A stretch of DNA of 64,000 nt from Sphingobacterium thalpophilum (GTDB lineage: Bacteria > Bacteroidota > Bacteroidia > Sphingobacteriales > Sphingobacteriaceae), in contig NZ_LR590484.1 in the NCBI RefSeq assembly GCF_901482695.1, positions 682,001 through 746,000 on the forward strand, given 5' to 3'. The notes under the pieces are model-generated. The model saw nothing but the letters and a program-made list of their open reading frames with translations, had not been told where the DNA came from and ran no database searches. The first letter of the stretch is position 1, and every line of letters starts with the position of its first letter. The position numbers were made by a program, and so were the translations under genes. This document shows, one piece after another, positions 33,090 to 41,877 of the stretch.

Positions 33090-33201
33090 GGGAATATGAA
33101 TTTTAGTTTTAAAAAAACTGCGCTTACATGTATGCTGTAAACCACGTGTCCACTGTGCCCAGCATATACACAGCATAGTGGCGTATTGATATAAATAGGA
33201 A

Positions 33202-33231
33202 TAGACTCTGACGAAAAATCGTCAGAGTCTA
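33202..33231 (-). promoter_or_regulatory. Attenuator-like hairpin between rplL and rpoB
   Basis: TAGACTCTGACGA pairs perfectly with TCGTCAGAGTCTA (13 bp) around AAAA. Only a weak T-rich tract follows on the minus strand. Its place matches the rplL-rpoB attenuator known from Escherichia coli, which lowers rpoBC expression relative to ribosomal proteins; that role is inferred here. Confidence 0.65.
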
Positions 33232-33257
33232 AACCTTTTAGGGCTAATTAATTGAGA

Positions 33258-33635
33258 TTATTTAATCTCAACAACAGCACCAGCTTCTTCTAATTGTTTT
33301 TTCAAAGCTTCTGCCTCGTCTTTAGATACACCAGCTTTTAATTCTTTAGGTGCTCCGTCAACTAAATCTTTAGCTTCTTTCAAGCCTAATCCAGCTAAAT
33401 CTTTAACCAATTTAACTACAGCCAATTTTTGACCACCAGCTTCTTTCAAGATAACGTCAAATGAAGTTTTCTCTTCAGCAGCAGCAGCACCACCTTCAGC
33501 TGGAGCAGCAGCTACAGCAACAGCAGCAGCAGCAGGCTCGATGCCATACTCGTCTTTTAAGATATCAGCTAATTCTTTAACCTCTTTTACTGTTAAGTTA
33601 ACTAACTGTTCAGCAAGTTGTTTTAAATCTGCCAT
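33258..33635 (-). CDS. rplL: 50S ribosomal protein L7/L12
   Basis: The 125-residue acidic protein forms the mobile stalk of the large subunit that recruits translation GTPases. The N-terminal dimerisation part starts [20 protein letters not shown], an Ala-rich hinge ([20 protein letters not shown]) follows, and the C-terminal domain has [20 protein letters not shown] and [20 protein letters not shown]. It lies 79 bases after rplJ in the rplKAJL-rpoBC unit, before the attenuator-like hairpin. Confidence 0.98.
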   Translation of the reverse strand: MADLKQLAEQLVNLTVKEVKELADILKDEYGIEPAAAAVAVAAAPAEGGAAAAEEKTSFDVILKEAGGQKLAVVKLVKDLAGLGLKEAKDLVDGAPKELKAGVSKDEAEALKKQLEEAGAVVEIK

Positions 33636-33714
33636 TTTATTTTGAATTTTTGAATGTTCTTTATTAAATATTGTTAATTAAATTGTAACGAATGTTTATG
33701 TTCGAGAGGATTCG

Positions 33715-34233
33715 TTAACCTCTTTCTTCTAAAGCTTTTACTAAACCTGAAATCGTATTTCCTCCTGATTGAAGAGCTGAAATAACATTTTTCGCAGGAG
33801 ATTGAAGCAATGCGATAACGTCTGCGATAAGTTCGTTTTTAGATTTAAGATTAACTAGTGTAGTCAATTGATTATCTCCAACGAATGCAGTTGAATCGAT
33901 ATAAGCTGCTTTCAATACTGGTTTGTCACCAGATTTACGCAACTCTTTGATTAATTTAGCAGGTGCATTACCTGTTTCAGCGAACATCAATGTTGACGCA
34001 CCCTTAAGTGTATCAAATAACTCCTCTGAATCAACACCAGCTTCAATTAACGCTTTCTTGATCAACGTATTTTTTACCGCTTTGATTTCGATACCTTGCT
34101 CAAAACATTTGCGACGAATGCCATTCACTTTCTCAACGCTCAAATCAGCAGTATCGGTAATATAGAAGTTACCGTAAGATTTAATCTGTTCGGCCAAAGC
34201 TTGAACAATTTCTTGTTTTTCTTCTTTTCTCAT
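33715..34233 (-). CDS. rplJ: 50S ribosomal protein L10
   Basis: The 172-residue protein is L10, the stalk base that binds 23S rRNA and carries L7/L12 dimers on its C-terminal helix. MRKEEKQEIVQALAEQIKSY, then FYITDTADLSVEKVNGIRRK, and VKNTLIKKALIEAG are typical. It starts two bases after the rplA stop and precedes rplL, so the three are translated from one message. In many bacteria L10 represses its own operon; the leader needed is not evident here. Confidence 0.98.
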   Translation of the reverse strand: MRKEEKQEIVQALAEQIKSYGNFYITDTADLSVEKVNGIRRKCFEQGIEIKAVKNTLIKKALIEAGVDSEELFDTLKGASTLMFAETGNAPAKLIKELRKSGDKPVLKAAYIDSTAFVGDNQLTTLVNLKSKNELIADVIALLQSPAKNVISALQSGGNTISGLVKALEERG

Positions 34234-34235
34234 GA

Positions 34236-34934
34236 TTAAATACCTGCTACTGATTTAGTCTCAATATGAATACTAGGACTCATGGTTGAGGAAATGTGAA
34301 TACTTTTAAAGTAAGTTCCTTTTGCTGCAGATGGTTTCAAACGAGCTAGAGTTTGTAATACCTCTAAGGCGTTATCATATATTTTATCTGCATCGAACGA
34401 CGCTTTACCAATAGAAGTATGGATGATACCGGTTTTGTCAACTTTGAAATCGATCTTACCACCTTTTACATCTGTTACAGCTTTACCAACTTCTGTCGTA
34501 ACTGTACCAGTTTTAGGGTTAGGCATCAAGTTTCTTGGACCTAAAATACGACCCAATTTACCAACTTTAGCCATAACACTAGGCATAGTAATAATGATAT
34601 CAACGTCAGTCCAACCACCTTCAATTTTGCTGATGTAATCATCTAAACCTACGTAGTCCGCACCTGCCGCTTTAGCTTCTTCTTCCTTATCAGGCGTACA
34701 TAAAACTAAAACACGAACAGTTTTACCAGTACCGTGAGGTAATGTCGCAATACCACGAACCATCTGATTAGCTTTACGAGGATCTACGCCCAAACGAACG
34801 TCGATATCCACAGAAGCATCAAATTTGGTCAATGAGATTTCTTTAACTAAAGCCGAAGCTTCTTTCAAAGAGTATGCTTTACCAGCTTCAATTTTGGATA
34901 GTGCCGCTTTTTGATTTTTTGTTAATCTAGCCAC
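34236..34934 (-). CDS. rplA: 50S ribosomal protein L1
   Basis: The 232-residue protein is L1 of the E-site stalk. [40 protein letters not shown] and [14 protein letters not shown], and the segment [19 protein letters not shown] are diagnostic. In many bacteria L1 also represses the rplKA message by binding its leader. It lies between rplK (22 bases upstream) and rplJ (two bases downstream). Confidence 0.98.
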   Translation of the reverse strand: MARLTKNQKAALSKIEAGKAYSLKEASALVKEISLTKFDASVDIDVRLGVDPRKANQMVRGIATLPHGTGKTVRVLVLCTPDKEEEAKAAGADYVGLDDYISKIEGGWTDVDIIITMPSVMAKVGKLGRILGPRNLMPNPKTGTVTTEVGKAVTDVKGGKIDFKVDKTGIIHTSIGKASFDADKIYDNALEVLQTLARLKPSAAKGTYFKSIHISSTMSPSIHIETKSVAGI

Positions 34935-34956
34935 TTTTCTTAAATTGATTTCTTAA

Positions 34957-35400
34957 TTAATTGTTCCAAGGAGCATTACCTGATACAGTAATACCCATAC
35001 TACGTGCTGTACCAGCTACCATTCGCATAGCAGCCTCTACAGTAAATGCATTTAAATCAGGCATTTTATCTTTAGCGATTGTCTCAACTTGTTCCCAAGT
35101 GATAGCCGCAACTTTTTTACGGTTAGGCTCGCCAGATCCACTTTTCAATTTAGCAGCGTCTTTCAACTGAACTGCTACCGGTGGAGTCTTGATGATAAAA
35201 TCAAATGACTTATCCGCATAAACTGTAATGACAACAGGCAATACTTGACCTGGTTTGTCTTGCGTACGAGCATTGAACTGCTTACAGAAATCCATGATAT
35301 TCACACCTTTAGCACCTAATGCAGGTCCTACTGGAGGTGAAGGATTCGCAGCTCCGCCCTTAACTTGTAATTTTACTAACGCACTGACTTCTTTTGCCAT
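34957..35400 (-). CDS. rplK: 50S ribosomal protein L11
   Basis: The 147-residue protein is L11, which binds the GTPase-associated region of 23S rRNA and activates RelA-type responses. [20 protein letters not shown] with [17 protein letters not shown] is the N-terminal thiostrepton-related domain; the C-terminal domain has [20 protein letters not shown] and [10 protein letters not shown]. It is the first gene of the rplKAJL-rpoBC unit, preceded by its own promoter-like box at 35500-35507 and separated from nusG by a TraB/GumN gene. Confidence 0.98.
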   Translation of the reverse strand: MAKEVSALVKLQVKGGAANPSPPVGPALGAKGVNIMDFCKQFNARTQDKPGQVLPVVITVYADKSFDFIIKTPPVAVQLKDAAKLKSGSGEPNRKKVAAITWEQVETIAKDKMPDLNAFTVEAAMRMVAGTARSMGITVSGNAPWNN

Positions 35401-35499
35401 TTTGTTTTGAATTTAATATGTTAAATGTCTGTTAGTAAGTTGGAAGCAAATAACGTAACATTTATCGGCGCGACAGCATAACTATCAACAACCGAGGTG

Positions 35500-35507
35500 C
35501 AAAGTTA
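35500..35507 (-). promoter_or_regulatory. -7 promoter element of rplKAJL-rpoBC
   Basis: On the minus strand TAACTTTG fits TAnnTTTG, with TTGC 19 bases upstream as -33. Transcription would start about 90 bases before rplK. This makes the ribosomal protein/RNA polymerase block independent of secE-nusG. Confidence 0.6.
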
Positions 35508-35636
35508 ACAAGAAGATTTGAATCCTGCAAGTATCTAACTTTTAATTTTTCAGGAATTTATGATTTTTCCTCACGGATATGCTAACCGGTGTTCCAATAT
35601 GCTAGAATCATCCCGTTTTCACATAGGACAATGTTT

Positions 35637-36485
35637 TTAATTGACCGCCGTCACAGTATATCCGTTGTTACGAAGTAGTGAGATCAAACCCTTTTCACCA
35701 GACAGGTGTCCAGCTCCTACAGCAACGAAGCAGCTTTGTTCCTTGATTAAATCCGGAATAATCGTTGTCCAGTTTACATTCCGTCCTGCCAAGAGCTTTT
35801 CTTTCTGTTCAGCTGTCATCCAAGTCGGATCCTGAATCAATTCCGTTAACTCAGTTAAGTTTTCATTCTTATAGGCCGCTACCATCTTAGCTGTCAGCGC
35901 AGGATACTTATCCAACTGAAACACGGACTCCATAAATAACTTTGGCGTAATCAAATCTTTTAATAGATTGAATTGAAAATCAGGAGTTTCAAGCTCACCA
36001 ACAGCCTTTCCCTGCGCTTTTGCCAGCGCAGCCAAGTCCATTTCATAGGATTTCATTTTGGTTGGATCAGGGCAGTTAAAACCTTTCATCGCGAATAAAG
36101 ACATGGCAGTCACGGGTGACATATAGTCCAATAGCTTAATAGAAAGCTGTTGAGACACCAAGATGCTATCCATTTTTTTCACATCTGCTTCTTCAAACTG
36201 TTTCACAAAATCAGGGTCCGGAGCAGCGAAAGCCTGCACGACCTGTATGTTTTCAGGTTTTGACAGATCAACTTCAAAAACGATTTTTTGACTCGAATTA
36301 ATGGCATCCAGGCATTTCTGTTTAATTTCAAAATCATCGGGGCACAGCATATGGATCGTTCCGAACAAATAGGAGTCTTGTTTAAGTCCATTCCCAGAAA
36401 TTTTCCATAGCATCGAATTGCCCTGAGCAAAGCCACCAAAAGTGACAAAAAAGAAGAGTAATAGAAGAATAAAATGTTTTTTCAT
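35637..36485 (-). CDS. TraB/GumN family protein, exported
   Basis: The 282-residue protein has a signal peptide (MKKHFILLLLFFFVTFGGFA then QG). The TraB/GumN signature is clear: SYLFGTIHMLCPDDF with the GTIH motif near residue 43, KIVFEVDLS, and the C-terminal CFVAVGAGHLSGEKGLISLL with the GxxH motif. The family is thought to be metal-dependent, related to Tiki proteases, but bacterial substrates are unknown. It lies between nusG and rplK on the same strand, where most bacteria have nothing. A nusG terminator and an rplK promoter flank it, so it is likely transcribed alone. Confidence 0.9.
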   Translation of the reverse strand: MKKHFILLLLFFFVTFGGFAQGNSMLWKISGNGLKQDSYLFGTIHMLCPDDFEIKQKCLDAINSSQKIVFEVDLSKPENIQVVQAFAAPDPDFVKQFEEADVKKMDSILVSQQLSIKLLDYMSPVTAMSLFAMKGFNCPDPTKMKSYEMDLAALAKAQGKAVGELETPDFQFNLLKDLITPKLFMESVFQLDKYPALTAKMVAAYKNENLTELTELIQDPTWMTAEQKEKLLAGRNVNWTTIIPDLIKEQSCFVAVGAGHLSGEKGLISLLRNNGYTVTAVN

Positions 36486-36663
36486 GTATATTAATTATAA
36501 GGTTCTTATTAGTTTCTGCCCGCGTTAAAACCATCCTCAAATCCTCGAATAATCTCACCGACATTAGATAAAAGATATACACAAACGCTAAAACAGCGAT
36601 TATAGCTACAATTTTTTAGGTCCATATTTAAATTTAGTAACTCCTTAAAAATAGAAAATATGA
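36486..36663. other. Upstream region of the TraB/GumN gene
   Basis: A/T-rich DNA with no clear promoter box or RNA. Together with the following segment it separates the TraB/GumN gene from nusG. Confidence 0.4.
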
Positions 36664-36951
36664 ATCATATATACCACAACCTCGAGTTATATATTAAACA
36701 AATACCGTATCTGCTCCACGAACAACATCATCCACGCGAGGTACCGACACGACGTCACGGATTTCCCTCCTGTCGTTTCCCTTCAAAATTGGCAGTATGG
36801 CTCTACATCCATCCCCCTCAGTCTCCAACGCAAATGGGATTTCTGCAATCTAAGCACCGGAAGCTATTTTGCCACTGTAACGATTAGCAGCCGCTCCGAT
36901 TTTCTCACCAACTATAATGGCCTGCATTCCGTCCGCTGGCCTTTTCATTAG
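36664..36951 (+). pseudogene. Possible decayed coding segment (95 open codons, no start)
   Basis: On the plus strand a frame follows TGA at 36661 and stays open for 95 codons to TAG at 36949-36951, with no Met. Its translation looks protein-like, with PPVVSLQNWQYGSTSIPLSL, then KWDFCNLSTGSYFATVTISS and NYNGLHSVRWPFH, a pattern rich in aromatic and Ser/Thr residues as in barrel or surface proteins. A different frame encodes 75 residues with a Met start but a less natural composition. I do not recognise the family. It may be the C-terminal scrap of a lost gene between nusG and TraB/GumN. Confidence 0.25.
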
Positions 36952-36961
36952 CCTAAGAAAC

Positions 36962-36998
36962 AAAAAAAGCCTTTCAATTTTCATGAAAAGCTTTTCTC
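36962..36998 (-). terminator. Terminator after nusG
   Basis: On the minus strand AAGCTTTTCA and TGAAAGGCTT (one wobble) form a 10-bp stem followed by a run of T, about 25 bases after the nusG stop. It ends the tRNA-Trp-secE-nusG unit. Confidence 0.8.
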
Positions 36999-37016
36999 TA
37001 TCGTTAATTACTAATC

Positions 37017-37562
37017 TTATTCTTTTTCGACTTGCATATAGTTCAATTCGAGAGGAGTCTTCCGGCCAAAAACCTTCACCATGACGATCAACTTCTTTTT
37101 ATCCTCATGTACCTCTTCAATTTCACCTGTGAAACCATTAAACGGACCATCGTTTACCTTTACAGTCTCACCCACATAGTAAGGGACATTGATAGTTTCA
37201 CCTTGCTCTGCCATCTCATCCACTTTACCTAGAATGCGGTTTACTTCAGATTGGCGCAAAGGCACAGCATTACCTGCCTTATCACCCAAGAACCCAATGA
37301 CGCTATTGATATTTTTGATGATGTGTTCTAATTCACCATCAAGAGCGGCCTCTAACAACACATATCCAGGATAGTAGTTACGTTCTTTGGCAACCTTCTT
37401 ACCATCGCGCATCAAGTAATATTTTTCCATCGGAATCAACACTTGAGGAACCAAGTGCTCAATACCTAAACGACTAACCTCGGCATCAATATATTGCTTT
37501 ACTTTCTTCTCTTTCCCACTTACAGCACGAACTACGTACCATTTTAAACCTTGATCTGCCAT
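37017..37562 (-). CDS. nusG: Transcription termination/antitermination factor NusG
   Basis: The 181-residue protein is NusG, which binds RNA polymerase beta'/beta and links it to Rho or the ribosome. LKWYVVRAVSGKEKKVKQYI opens the NGN domain, with VPMEKYYLMR-like sequence (LIPMEKYYLMRDGKKVAKER) and NYYPGYVLLEA. The KOW domain is GETVKVNDGPFNGFTGEIEE. It starts 15 bases after secE. A terminator follows, so nusG is not cotranscribed with rplK as it is in many bacteria. Confidence 0.97.
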   Translation of the reverse strand: MADQGLKWYVVRAVSGKEKKVKQYIDAEVSRLGIEHLVPQVLIPMEKYYLMRDGKKVAKERNYYPGYVLLEAALDGELEHIIKNINSVIGFLGDKAGNAVPLRQSEVNRILGKVDEMAEQGETINVPYYVGETVKVNDGPFNGFTGEIEEVHEDKKKLIVMVKVFGRKTPLELNYMQVEKE

Positions 37563-37577
37563 AAATATTATTGAAAA

Positions 37578-37772
37578 TTAAGAAGCAATACCGTACAAGA
37601 ACTCTAACCCTACACTCGATGCTTTATCCATCACAAAGACAACCAATGCAATAAGAAGAGACGCAACAAGCACAATAACAGCTGAGCTTTGCAACTGTGA
37701 CCATGTAGGCCAAGTCACTTTCTCAGTGATCTCTACATAAGAGTCTTTAAAAAAATCAAGTACTTTTGCCAT
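37578..37772 (-). CDS. secE: Preprotein translocase subunit SecE
   Basis: The 64-residue protein is the short single-span form of SecE, which clamps SecY in the inner membrane. KDSYVEITEKVTWPTWSQLQ is the amphipathic helix with the conserved WPT motif, and SAVIVLVASLLIALVVFVMD is the membrane helix. It lies between tRNA-Trp and nusG on the same strand, the conserved order. Confidence 0.96.
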   Translation of the reverse strand: MAKVLDFFKDSYVEITEKVTWPTWSQLQSSAVIVLVASLLIALVVFVMDKASSVGLEFLYGIAS

Positions 37773-37793
37773 TTTAGTTTATCTGTTTATTAA

Positions 37794-37866
37794 GCACGGG
37801 CACCAGGACTCGAACCCAGACCAAAGGTTTTGGAGACCTTCGTTCTACCTTTAAACTATGCCCGTG
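37794..37866 (-). tRNA. tRNA-Trp(CCA)
   Basis: A 73-base tRNA with acceptor CACGGGC/GCCCGTG, anticodon loop CTCCAAA (CCA) and T-arm GTTCGAGTC. It leads the tRNA-Trp-secE-nusG unit, with a promoter box 20 bases upstream. Confidence 0.96.
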
Positions 37867-37885
37867 TATTTCTTATTTTGTGTTG

Positions 37886-37893
37886 CAAATATA
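37886..37893 (-). promoter_or_regulatory. -7 promoter element of tRNA-Trp-secE-nusG
   Basis: TATATTTG on the minus strand has TTGTG 18 bases upstream as -33. It lies between the tuf terminator and tRNA-Trp. Confidence 0.65.
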
Positions 37894-37966
37894 GTGTTTT
37901 AAACTATCTAACACAACTTTTTTTTATCTTTTTTTTATTAAAAATCAACAAAAATTTCGTTGAAAA

Positions 37967-38002
37967 AAATAAGCTAATCAACCACAGTCGATTAGCTTAT
38001 TT
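37967..38002 (-). terminator. Terminator of the tRNA-tuf operon
   Basis: AAATAAGCTAATC pairs with GATTAGCTTATTT, 13 bp with a 10-base loop; T-rich on the minus strand beyond it. It follows the tuf stop by 22 bases. Confidence 0.88.
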
Positions 38003-38024
38003 TGTATTTAGAATAATCGATAGA

Positions 38025-39212
38025 TTACGCTAAGATTTCAGTTACCTGACCAGCACCTACTGTACGACCACCTTCACGGATAGCGAAACGTAGACCTTTT
38101 TCCATCGCGATAGCGTTGATCAACTTAACAGTGATTGTAACGTTATCACCTGGCATAACCATCTCAGTACCTTCTGGTAAAGAGATCTCACCAGTTACGT
38201 CAGTTGTACGGAAATAGAACTGAGGACGGTATTTGTTGAAGAAAGGAGTGTGACGACCACCTTCAGCTTTTGACAATACATAAACCTCAGCTTTGAAATC
38301 TGTGTGAGGAGTTACTGAACCTGGTTTACAGATAACCATACCACGTTTGATATCAGTTTTCTCGATACCACGTAATAATAGACCTACGTTATCACCAGCT
38401 TCACCGTAATCTAAGATTTTACGGAACATCTCAACACCTGTTACAGTAGATTTCAAGTTCTCAGCACCCATACCTAAGATCTCAACTGGATCACCAGAGT
38501 TGATTACACCTCTTTCGATACGACCTGTAGCAACTGTACCACGACCTGTGATTGAGAAAACGTCCTCGATTGGCATCAAGAAAGGTAAATCAGTCAAACG
38601 TGGAGGAATTGGAATGTAGTTATCAACAGCATCCATCAATTCCATGATTTTATCAACCCACTCAGGCTCACCGTTCAATGCACCTAAAGCAGAACCTTTG
38701 ATTACAGGAATGTCATCACCAGGGAATTCGTAGAATGATAACAACTCACGAACTTCCATTTCAACTAAGTCTAACAACTCAGGGTCATCAACTAAGTCAG
38801 TTTTGTTCATGAATACTACTAACGCAGGAACACCTACCTGACGAGCCAACAAGATGTGCTCGCGAGTTTGAGGCATAGGACCATCAGTCGCAGCAACTAC
38901 GATGATAGCACCGTCCATCTGAGCAGCACCAGTTACCATGTTTTTAACGTAGTCAGCGTGACCTGGACAGTCAACGTGTGCATAGTGACGGTTAGCTGTA
39001 GAATATTCTACGTGTGCAGTATTGATTGTGATACCACGCTCTTTTTCTTCAGGAGCAGAGTCAATTGAATCAAATGAACGAGCTTCTGACAAACCTTTAT
39101 CAGCCAATACTTTAGTGATAGCAGCTGTAGTTGTAGTTTTACCGTGGTCAACGTGACCGATAGTACCAATGTTTAAGTGTGGTTTACTACGGTCAAATTT
39201 CTCTTTTGCCAT
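38025..39212 (-). CDS. tuf: Elongation factor Tu
   Basis: The 395-residue protein is EF-Tu, the GTPase that brings aminoacyl-tRNA to the ribosome. [19 protein letters not shown] is the P-loop, followed by switch I ([14 protein letters not shown]), [12 protein letters not shown] (DxxG) and NKTD. The end, [20 protein letters not shown], is the last beta-barrel domain. It is the last gene of a unit with four tRNAs upstream and a terminator downstream. Confidence 0.99.
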   Translation of the reverse strand: MAKEKFDRSKPHLNIGTIGHVDHGKTTTTAAITKVLADKGLSEARSFDSIDSAPEEKERGITINTAHVEYSTANRHYAHVDCPGHADYVKNMVTGAAQMDGAIIVVAATDGPMPQTREHILLARQVGVPALVVFMNKTDLVDDPELLDLVEMEVRELLSFYEFPGDDIPVIKGSALGALNGEPEWVDKIMELMDAVDNYIPIPPRLTDLPFLMPIEDVFSITGRGTVATGRIERGVINSGDPVEILGMGAENLKSTVTGVEMFRKILDYGEAGDNVGLLLRGIEKTDIKRGMVICKPGSVTPHTDFKAEVYVLSKAEGGRHTPFFNKYRPQFYFRTTDVTGEISLPEGTEMVMPGDNVTITVKLINAIAMEKGLRFAIREGGRTVGAGQVTEILA

Positions 39213-39282
39213 GTTTATGCGAATTAGTAATTATAAATTATTTCTATTTGTTATATACTCTTGCTTAACTTACACAAGTACG

Positions 39283-39354
<72 letters not shown>

Positions 39355-39449
39355 TTACTAAAAAACCTCATTTACGTATTAATGCCCCCACCTTTAGATA
39401 CATTATTATCAAAGAAGATAGAGACTAAATTTAATACTTGAAAATTTTG

Positions 39450-39522
39450 AGCGGAAGACGAGGTTCGAACTCGCGACCTATAGCTTGGAAGGCTATCGCT
39501 CTACCAACTGAGCTACTTCCGC
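39450..39522 (-). tRNA. tRNA-Gly(UCC)
   Basis: A 73-base tRNA with acceptor GCGGAAG/CTTCCGC, anticodon stem ATAGC/GCTAT around CTTCCAA (TCC), and T-arm GTTCGAACC. Confidence 0.96.
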
Positions 39523-39570
39523 TTAACAACTAGAAACTAGAGTAAATCTAAACTCCAATTAAAAAAAGTG

Positions 39571-39651
39571 TGGAGGGAGAAGGATTCGAACCTTCGAAGC
39601 CGAAGCAACGGATTTACAGTCCGTCCCATTTGACCGCTCTGGAACCCCTCC
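39571..39651 (-). tRNA. tRNA-Tyr(GUA)
   Basis: An 81-base class II tRNA with acceptor GGAGGGG/TCCCTCC, anticodon loop CTGTAAA (GTA), a long variable arm and T-arm GTTCGAATC. Confidence 0.96.
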
Positions 39652-39677
39652 AGACCTGTAGCTTTCGCTACACTTGG

Positions 39678-39750
<73 letters not shown>

Positions 39751-39928
39751 TTCTAATATCTTTAAAAACTTACGTTCTATCAACACCTAGTCAGACGATT
39801 TATCTTTTCAGCGAGTGCAAATATCGAATTTACTTTTGACGTTTGCAAGTTTATTTTTTACTTTTTTTTCATTTAAAGAACTAAGCAAACTTTGTTGTGA
39901 TGAACCGTTGTTCCCTTGTTTGCTGATG

Positions 39929-39959
39929 CAAAGATAGACACAAAACTCACTTTACAAAA
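39929..39959 (-). promoter_or_regulatory. Promoter of the tRNA-tuf unit
   Basis: On the minus strand TTTTTG, 18 bases, then TATCTTTG (39929-39936): an excellent Bacteroidota -33/-7 pair, the same box as rRNA P1. Confidence 0.75.
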
Positions 39960-40040
39960 ATATTTCTCAAAAAAAAGCGACACTTTTCAGCAATTATACT
40001 GATACGCAGCACAATAATTTTTCATTGCATATTTACCTAT

Positions 40041-40070
40041 TTTGGTTATTTGCCTAATATACTATCTTTG
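40041..40070 (+). promoter_or_regulatory. Promoter of the Omp85-like gene
   Basis: TTTG (40041-40044), 18 bases, then TATCTTTG (40063-40070), a full consensus match. The ATG at 40074 begins three bases after the box, so the transcript should be leaderless. Confidence 0.7.
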
Positions 40071-40073
40071 GGC

Positions 40074-41237
40074 ATGCAAATTTTATCCCAATCACTTTCA
40101 AAGCTGACCCGCTATACCGCGGTGTTGACACTGCTAATAGCTGGGGCAGGCGATTTGAAGGGTCAAAATATTATTCAAAGACTGAGTAAAAAATTCCTTT
40201 CAGCAGAGAAAGATTCGACGCGTTCGGGCAGTTTCATGGTTTTGCCTGCTGTTGGATATGCACAGGAGACTGGTGTGGAATACGGACTGTCGAGCTCCTA
40301 TAATTTTTATCTCGACAAGTCGGACCCCCATATACGCACCTCCACGATGTTGCTCATGGGGACATTTACTTCCAAACACCAATCCAACTTCAAATTTCAA
40401 ACCGATCTGTGGACAAAAAATAATGACTATCATTTTATCAGCGAAATCCGCTACCGCGACTGGCCCTTCAATTATTACGGGATCGGCATGGATACTTGGA
40501 AAGCAGACGAAGAGCGCATCGCGCAAAAACTGTTTCGGATCAAGTTGGAAGCAGAGAAAAAAGTGGGAAAAAACCTGTATTCGGGCCTCAATGTTCAATT
40601 CGATGATTTTAGCATTCGCAGTGATAGCAATGATTACATATTTAATCAGTCCGGACTCATTGGGAAAAACGGCGGACAGCAGCTGCTCCTAGGTGTTTCG
40701 CAGCTATTTGATAATCGCGACAATGTCTCTTACAGCACCCGCGGCTATTATGCGAAATTGCGTCTTGCCTATGCTCCCAAATTATGGACCAGCGCAGATT
40801 TTAACGGTTTCAACTTGGATATAGACCTCCGCGGCTTCATTCCCCTGCATCGGCAACTTACATTAGCAGTACAGGGAATTTTCCGCTCCACATTTGGTAA
40901 AACAGTACCTTTCTATAACTATCGTGAACTTGGCGGCGACATGATCATGCGGGGCTACTATTTGGGTCGTTATCGCGACAAAAATTACTTGGCTTCGCAG
41001 GCCGAACTACGTTACCGCTTCCACCCGCGCTTTGGTATCGTGGGTTTTTCTGGGCTTGGTTCCACCTTTTCCAAAGAAAACAGCAGCCGCTATGTACCCA
41101 GTTATGGTGGCGGGCTACGCTACTTCTTCAGCCTTGAACATAACAGCAGCATCCGATTTGATTATTCTTATGGTGAACGGCGAGCCGGAGAGAAACGTCA
41201 GTCCGGATTCTATCTATCCTTAAGTGAAGCATTTTAA
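40074..41237 (+). CDS. Omp85/BamA-like outer membrane barrel protein (bacterial surface antigen family)
   Basis: I choose ATG 40074 (387 aa), which begins a good signal peptide (MQILSQSLSKLTRYTAVLTL) and follows a full promoter; the earlier ATG at 40050 lies inside the promoter. The protein is a beta barrel ending in aromatic Phe (SLSEAF), with alternating strands and the Omp85 surface-antigen motif DMIMRGYYLGRYRDKNYLAS (the RGY/RGF loop near residue 300). No POTRA domains precede it, so it is a short Omp85-type barrel of the kind common in Bacteroidota rather than BamA itself. The function, possibly lipid or protein insertion, is unknown. Confidence 0.85.
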   Translation: MQILSQSLSKLTRYTAVLTLLIAGAGDLKGQNIIQRLSKKFLSAEKDSTRSGSFMVLPAVGYAQETGVEYGLSSSYNFYLDKSDPHIRTSTMLLMGTFTSKHQSNFKFQTDLWTKNNDYHFISEIRYRDWPFNYYGIGMDTWKADEERIAQKLFRIKLEAEKKVGKNLYSGLNVQFDDFSIRSDSNDYIFNQSGLIGKNGGQQLLLGVSQLFDNRDNVSYSTRGYYAKLRLAYAPKLWTSADFNGFNLDIDLRGFIPLHRQLTLAVQGIFRSTFGKTVPFYNYRELGGDMIMRGYYLGRYRDKNYLASQAELRYRFHPRFGIVGFSGLGSTFSKENSSRYVPSYGGGLRYFFSLEHNSSIRFDYSYGERRAGEKRQSGFYLSLSEAF

Positions 41238-41256
41238 TTAAACACTATCTTTAACA

Positions 41257-41281
41257 AGCCTGTCTAGGACCATGACAGGCT
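41257..41281 (+). terminator. Hairpin after the Omp85-like gene
   Basis: AGCCTGTC (41257-41264) pairs with GACAGGCT (41274-41281), 20 bases after the stop. No T run follows; a weak terminator. Confidence 0.45.
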
Positions 41282-41349
41282 ATTATGATTGTATAATAAA
41301 ATTATTTGATTCTCAAATGAGGGCCACAAGCTTTAAGCCTCTCAGGCAG

Positions 41350-41877
41350 CTAAAATCTGATGAAGAAGTTTTCCTTCCGTTGTCCCGCTCTAAAGAAAAC
41401 GAGTCCCAAATGGTAGAGATCGACCGTCACTACGACTCTGTCGTCAACCTTTAACTTATTCCAATAAAGCTCCCGCGCAGTGTTCAAATGGGGCTCATTG
41501 ACAATAAGCATATCACGGTCCCTGGCCGCTGCGACAAAATCCGTTACCGGATTATCCTGGTCTATGTAAGAGATGTTGCGGAACGAATAGTTTCCACATT
41601 GTCTTTCAAACAAATCCCGGTAATCTACTGCATCCTCATCAACCATTAGCGCGAACTGATCATAAGCAAAGGCTTTTAACAGGCGGCTGATCAAAAGATA
41701 CTTTTTTCGCTCTACTTTACGCCAGCATTTGACCCCGGCAGGCAGTTGCAAATACGCCTCCGGCGGCTCGTCTTGGTAGATCACTTCATCTACCAGTTTG
41801 TATACGAATGGGGAATGTGTCCCATGACGACTGTGAGATAAAAGATAATGTAGCCAATACTTCAGATGGTATTTCAT
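41350..41877 (-). CDS. Shortened class I methyltransferase-like protein, probably non-catalytic
   Basis: I choose ATG 41877 (175 aa), giving MKYHLKYWLHYLLSHSRHGT followed by HSPFVYKLVDEVIY. RHGTHSPFVY and the C-terminal VVVTVDLYHLGLVFFRAGQR match a Bacteroidota family annotated as SAM-dependent methyltransferases of about 240 residues. Here the central part is shorter and the glycine-rich SAM loop (ELGTSLG in relatives, from memory) is missing; that region reads DQFALMVDEDAVDY. It may therefore be a catalytically dead or reassigned paralogue. It ends 472 bases before the histidine kinase gene region on the same strand and is not clearly linked to it. Confidence 0.6.
   Translation of the reverse strand: MKYHLKYWLHYLLSHSRHGTHSPFVYKLVDEVIYQDEPPEAYLQLPAGVKCWRKVERKKYLLISRLLKAFAYDQFALMVDEDAVDYRDLFERQCGNYSFRNISYIDQDNPVTDFVAAARDRDMLIVNEPHLNTARELYWNKLKVDDRVVVTVDLYHLGLVFFRAGQRKENFFIRF

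Larger units (their letters stand above)
39751..40073. other. Divergent promoter region between the tRNA-tuf unit and the Omp85-like gene
   Basis: About 320 bases holding a strong minus-strand promoter (39929-39959) and a plus-strand promoter (40041-40070), both listed. Otherwise A/T-rich, with no gene. Confidence 0.7.

Noticed and set aside
33090-33176. N-terminal extension of rpoB by 29 residues
   Set aside because: The extra sequence (Cys/Trp-rich) is unlike any RpoB N-terminus; TTG at 33089 gives the conserved [13 protein letters not shown].
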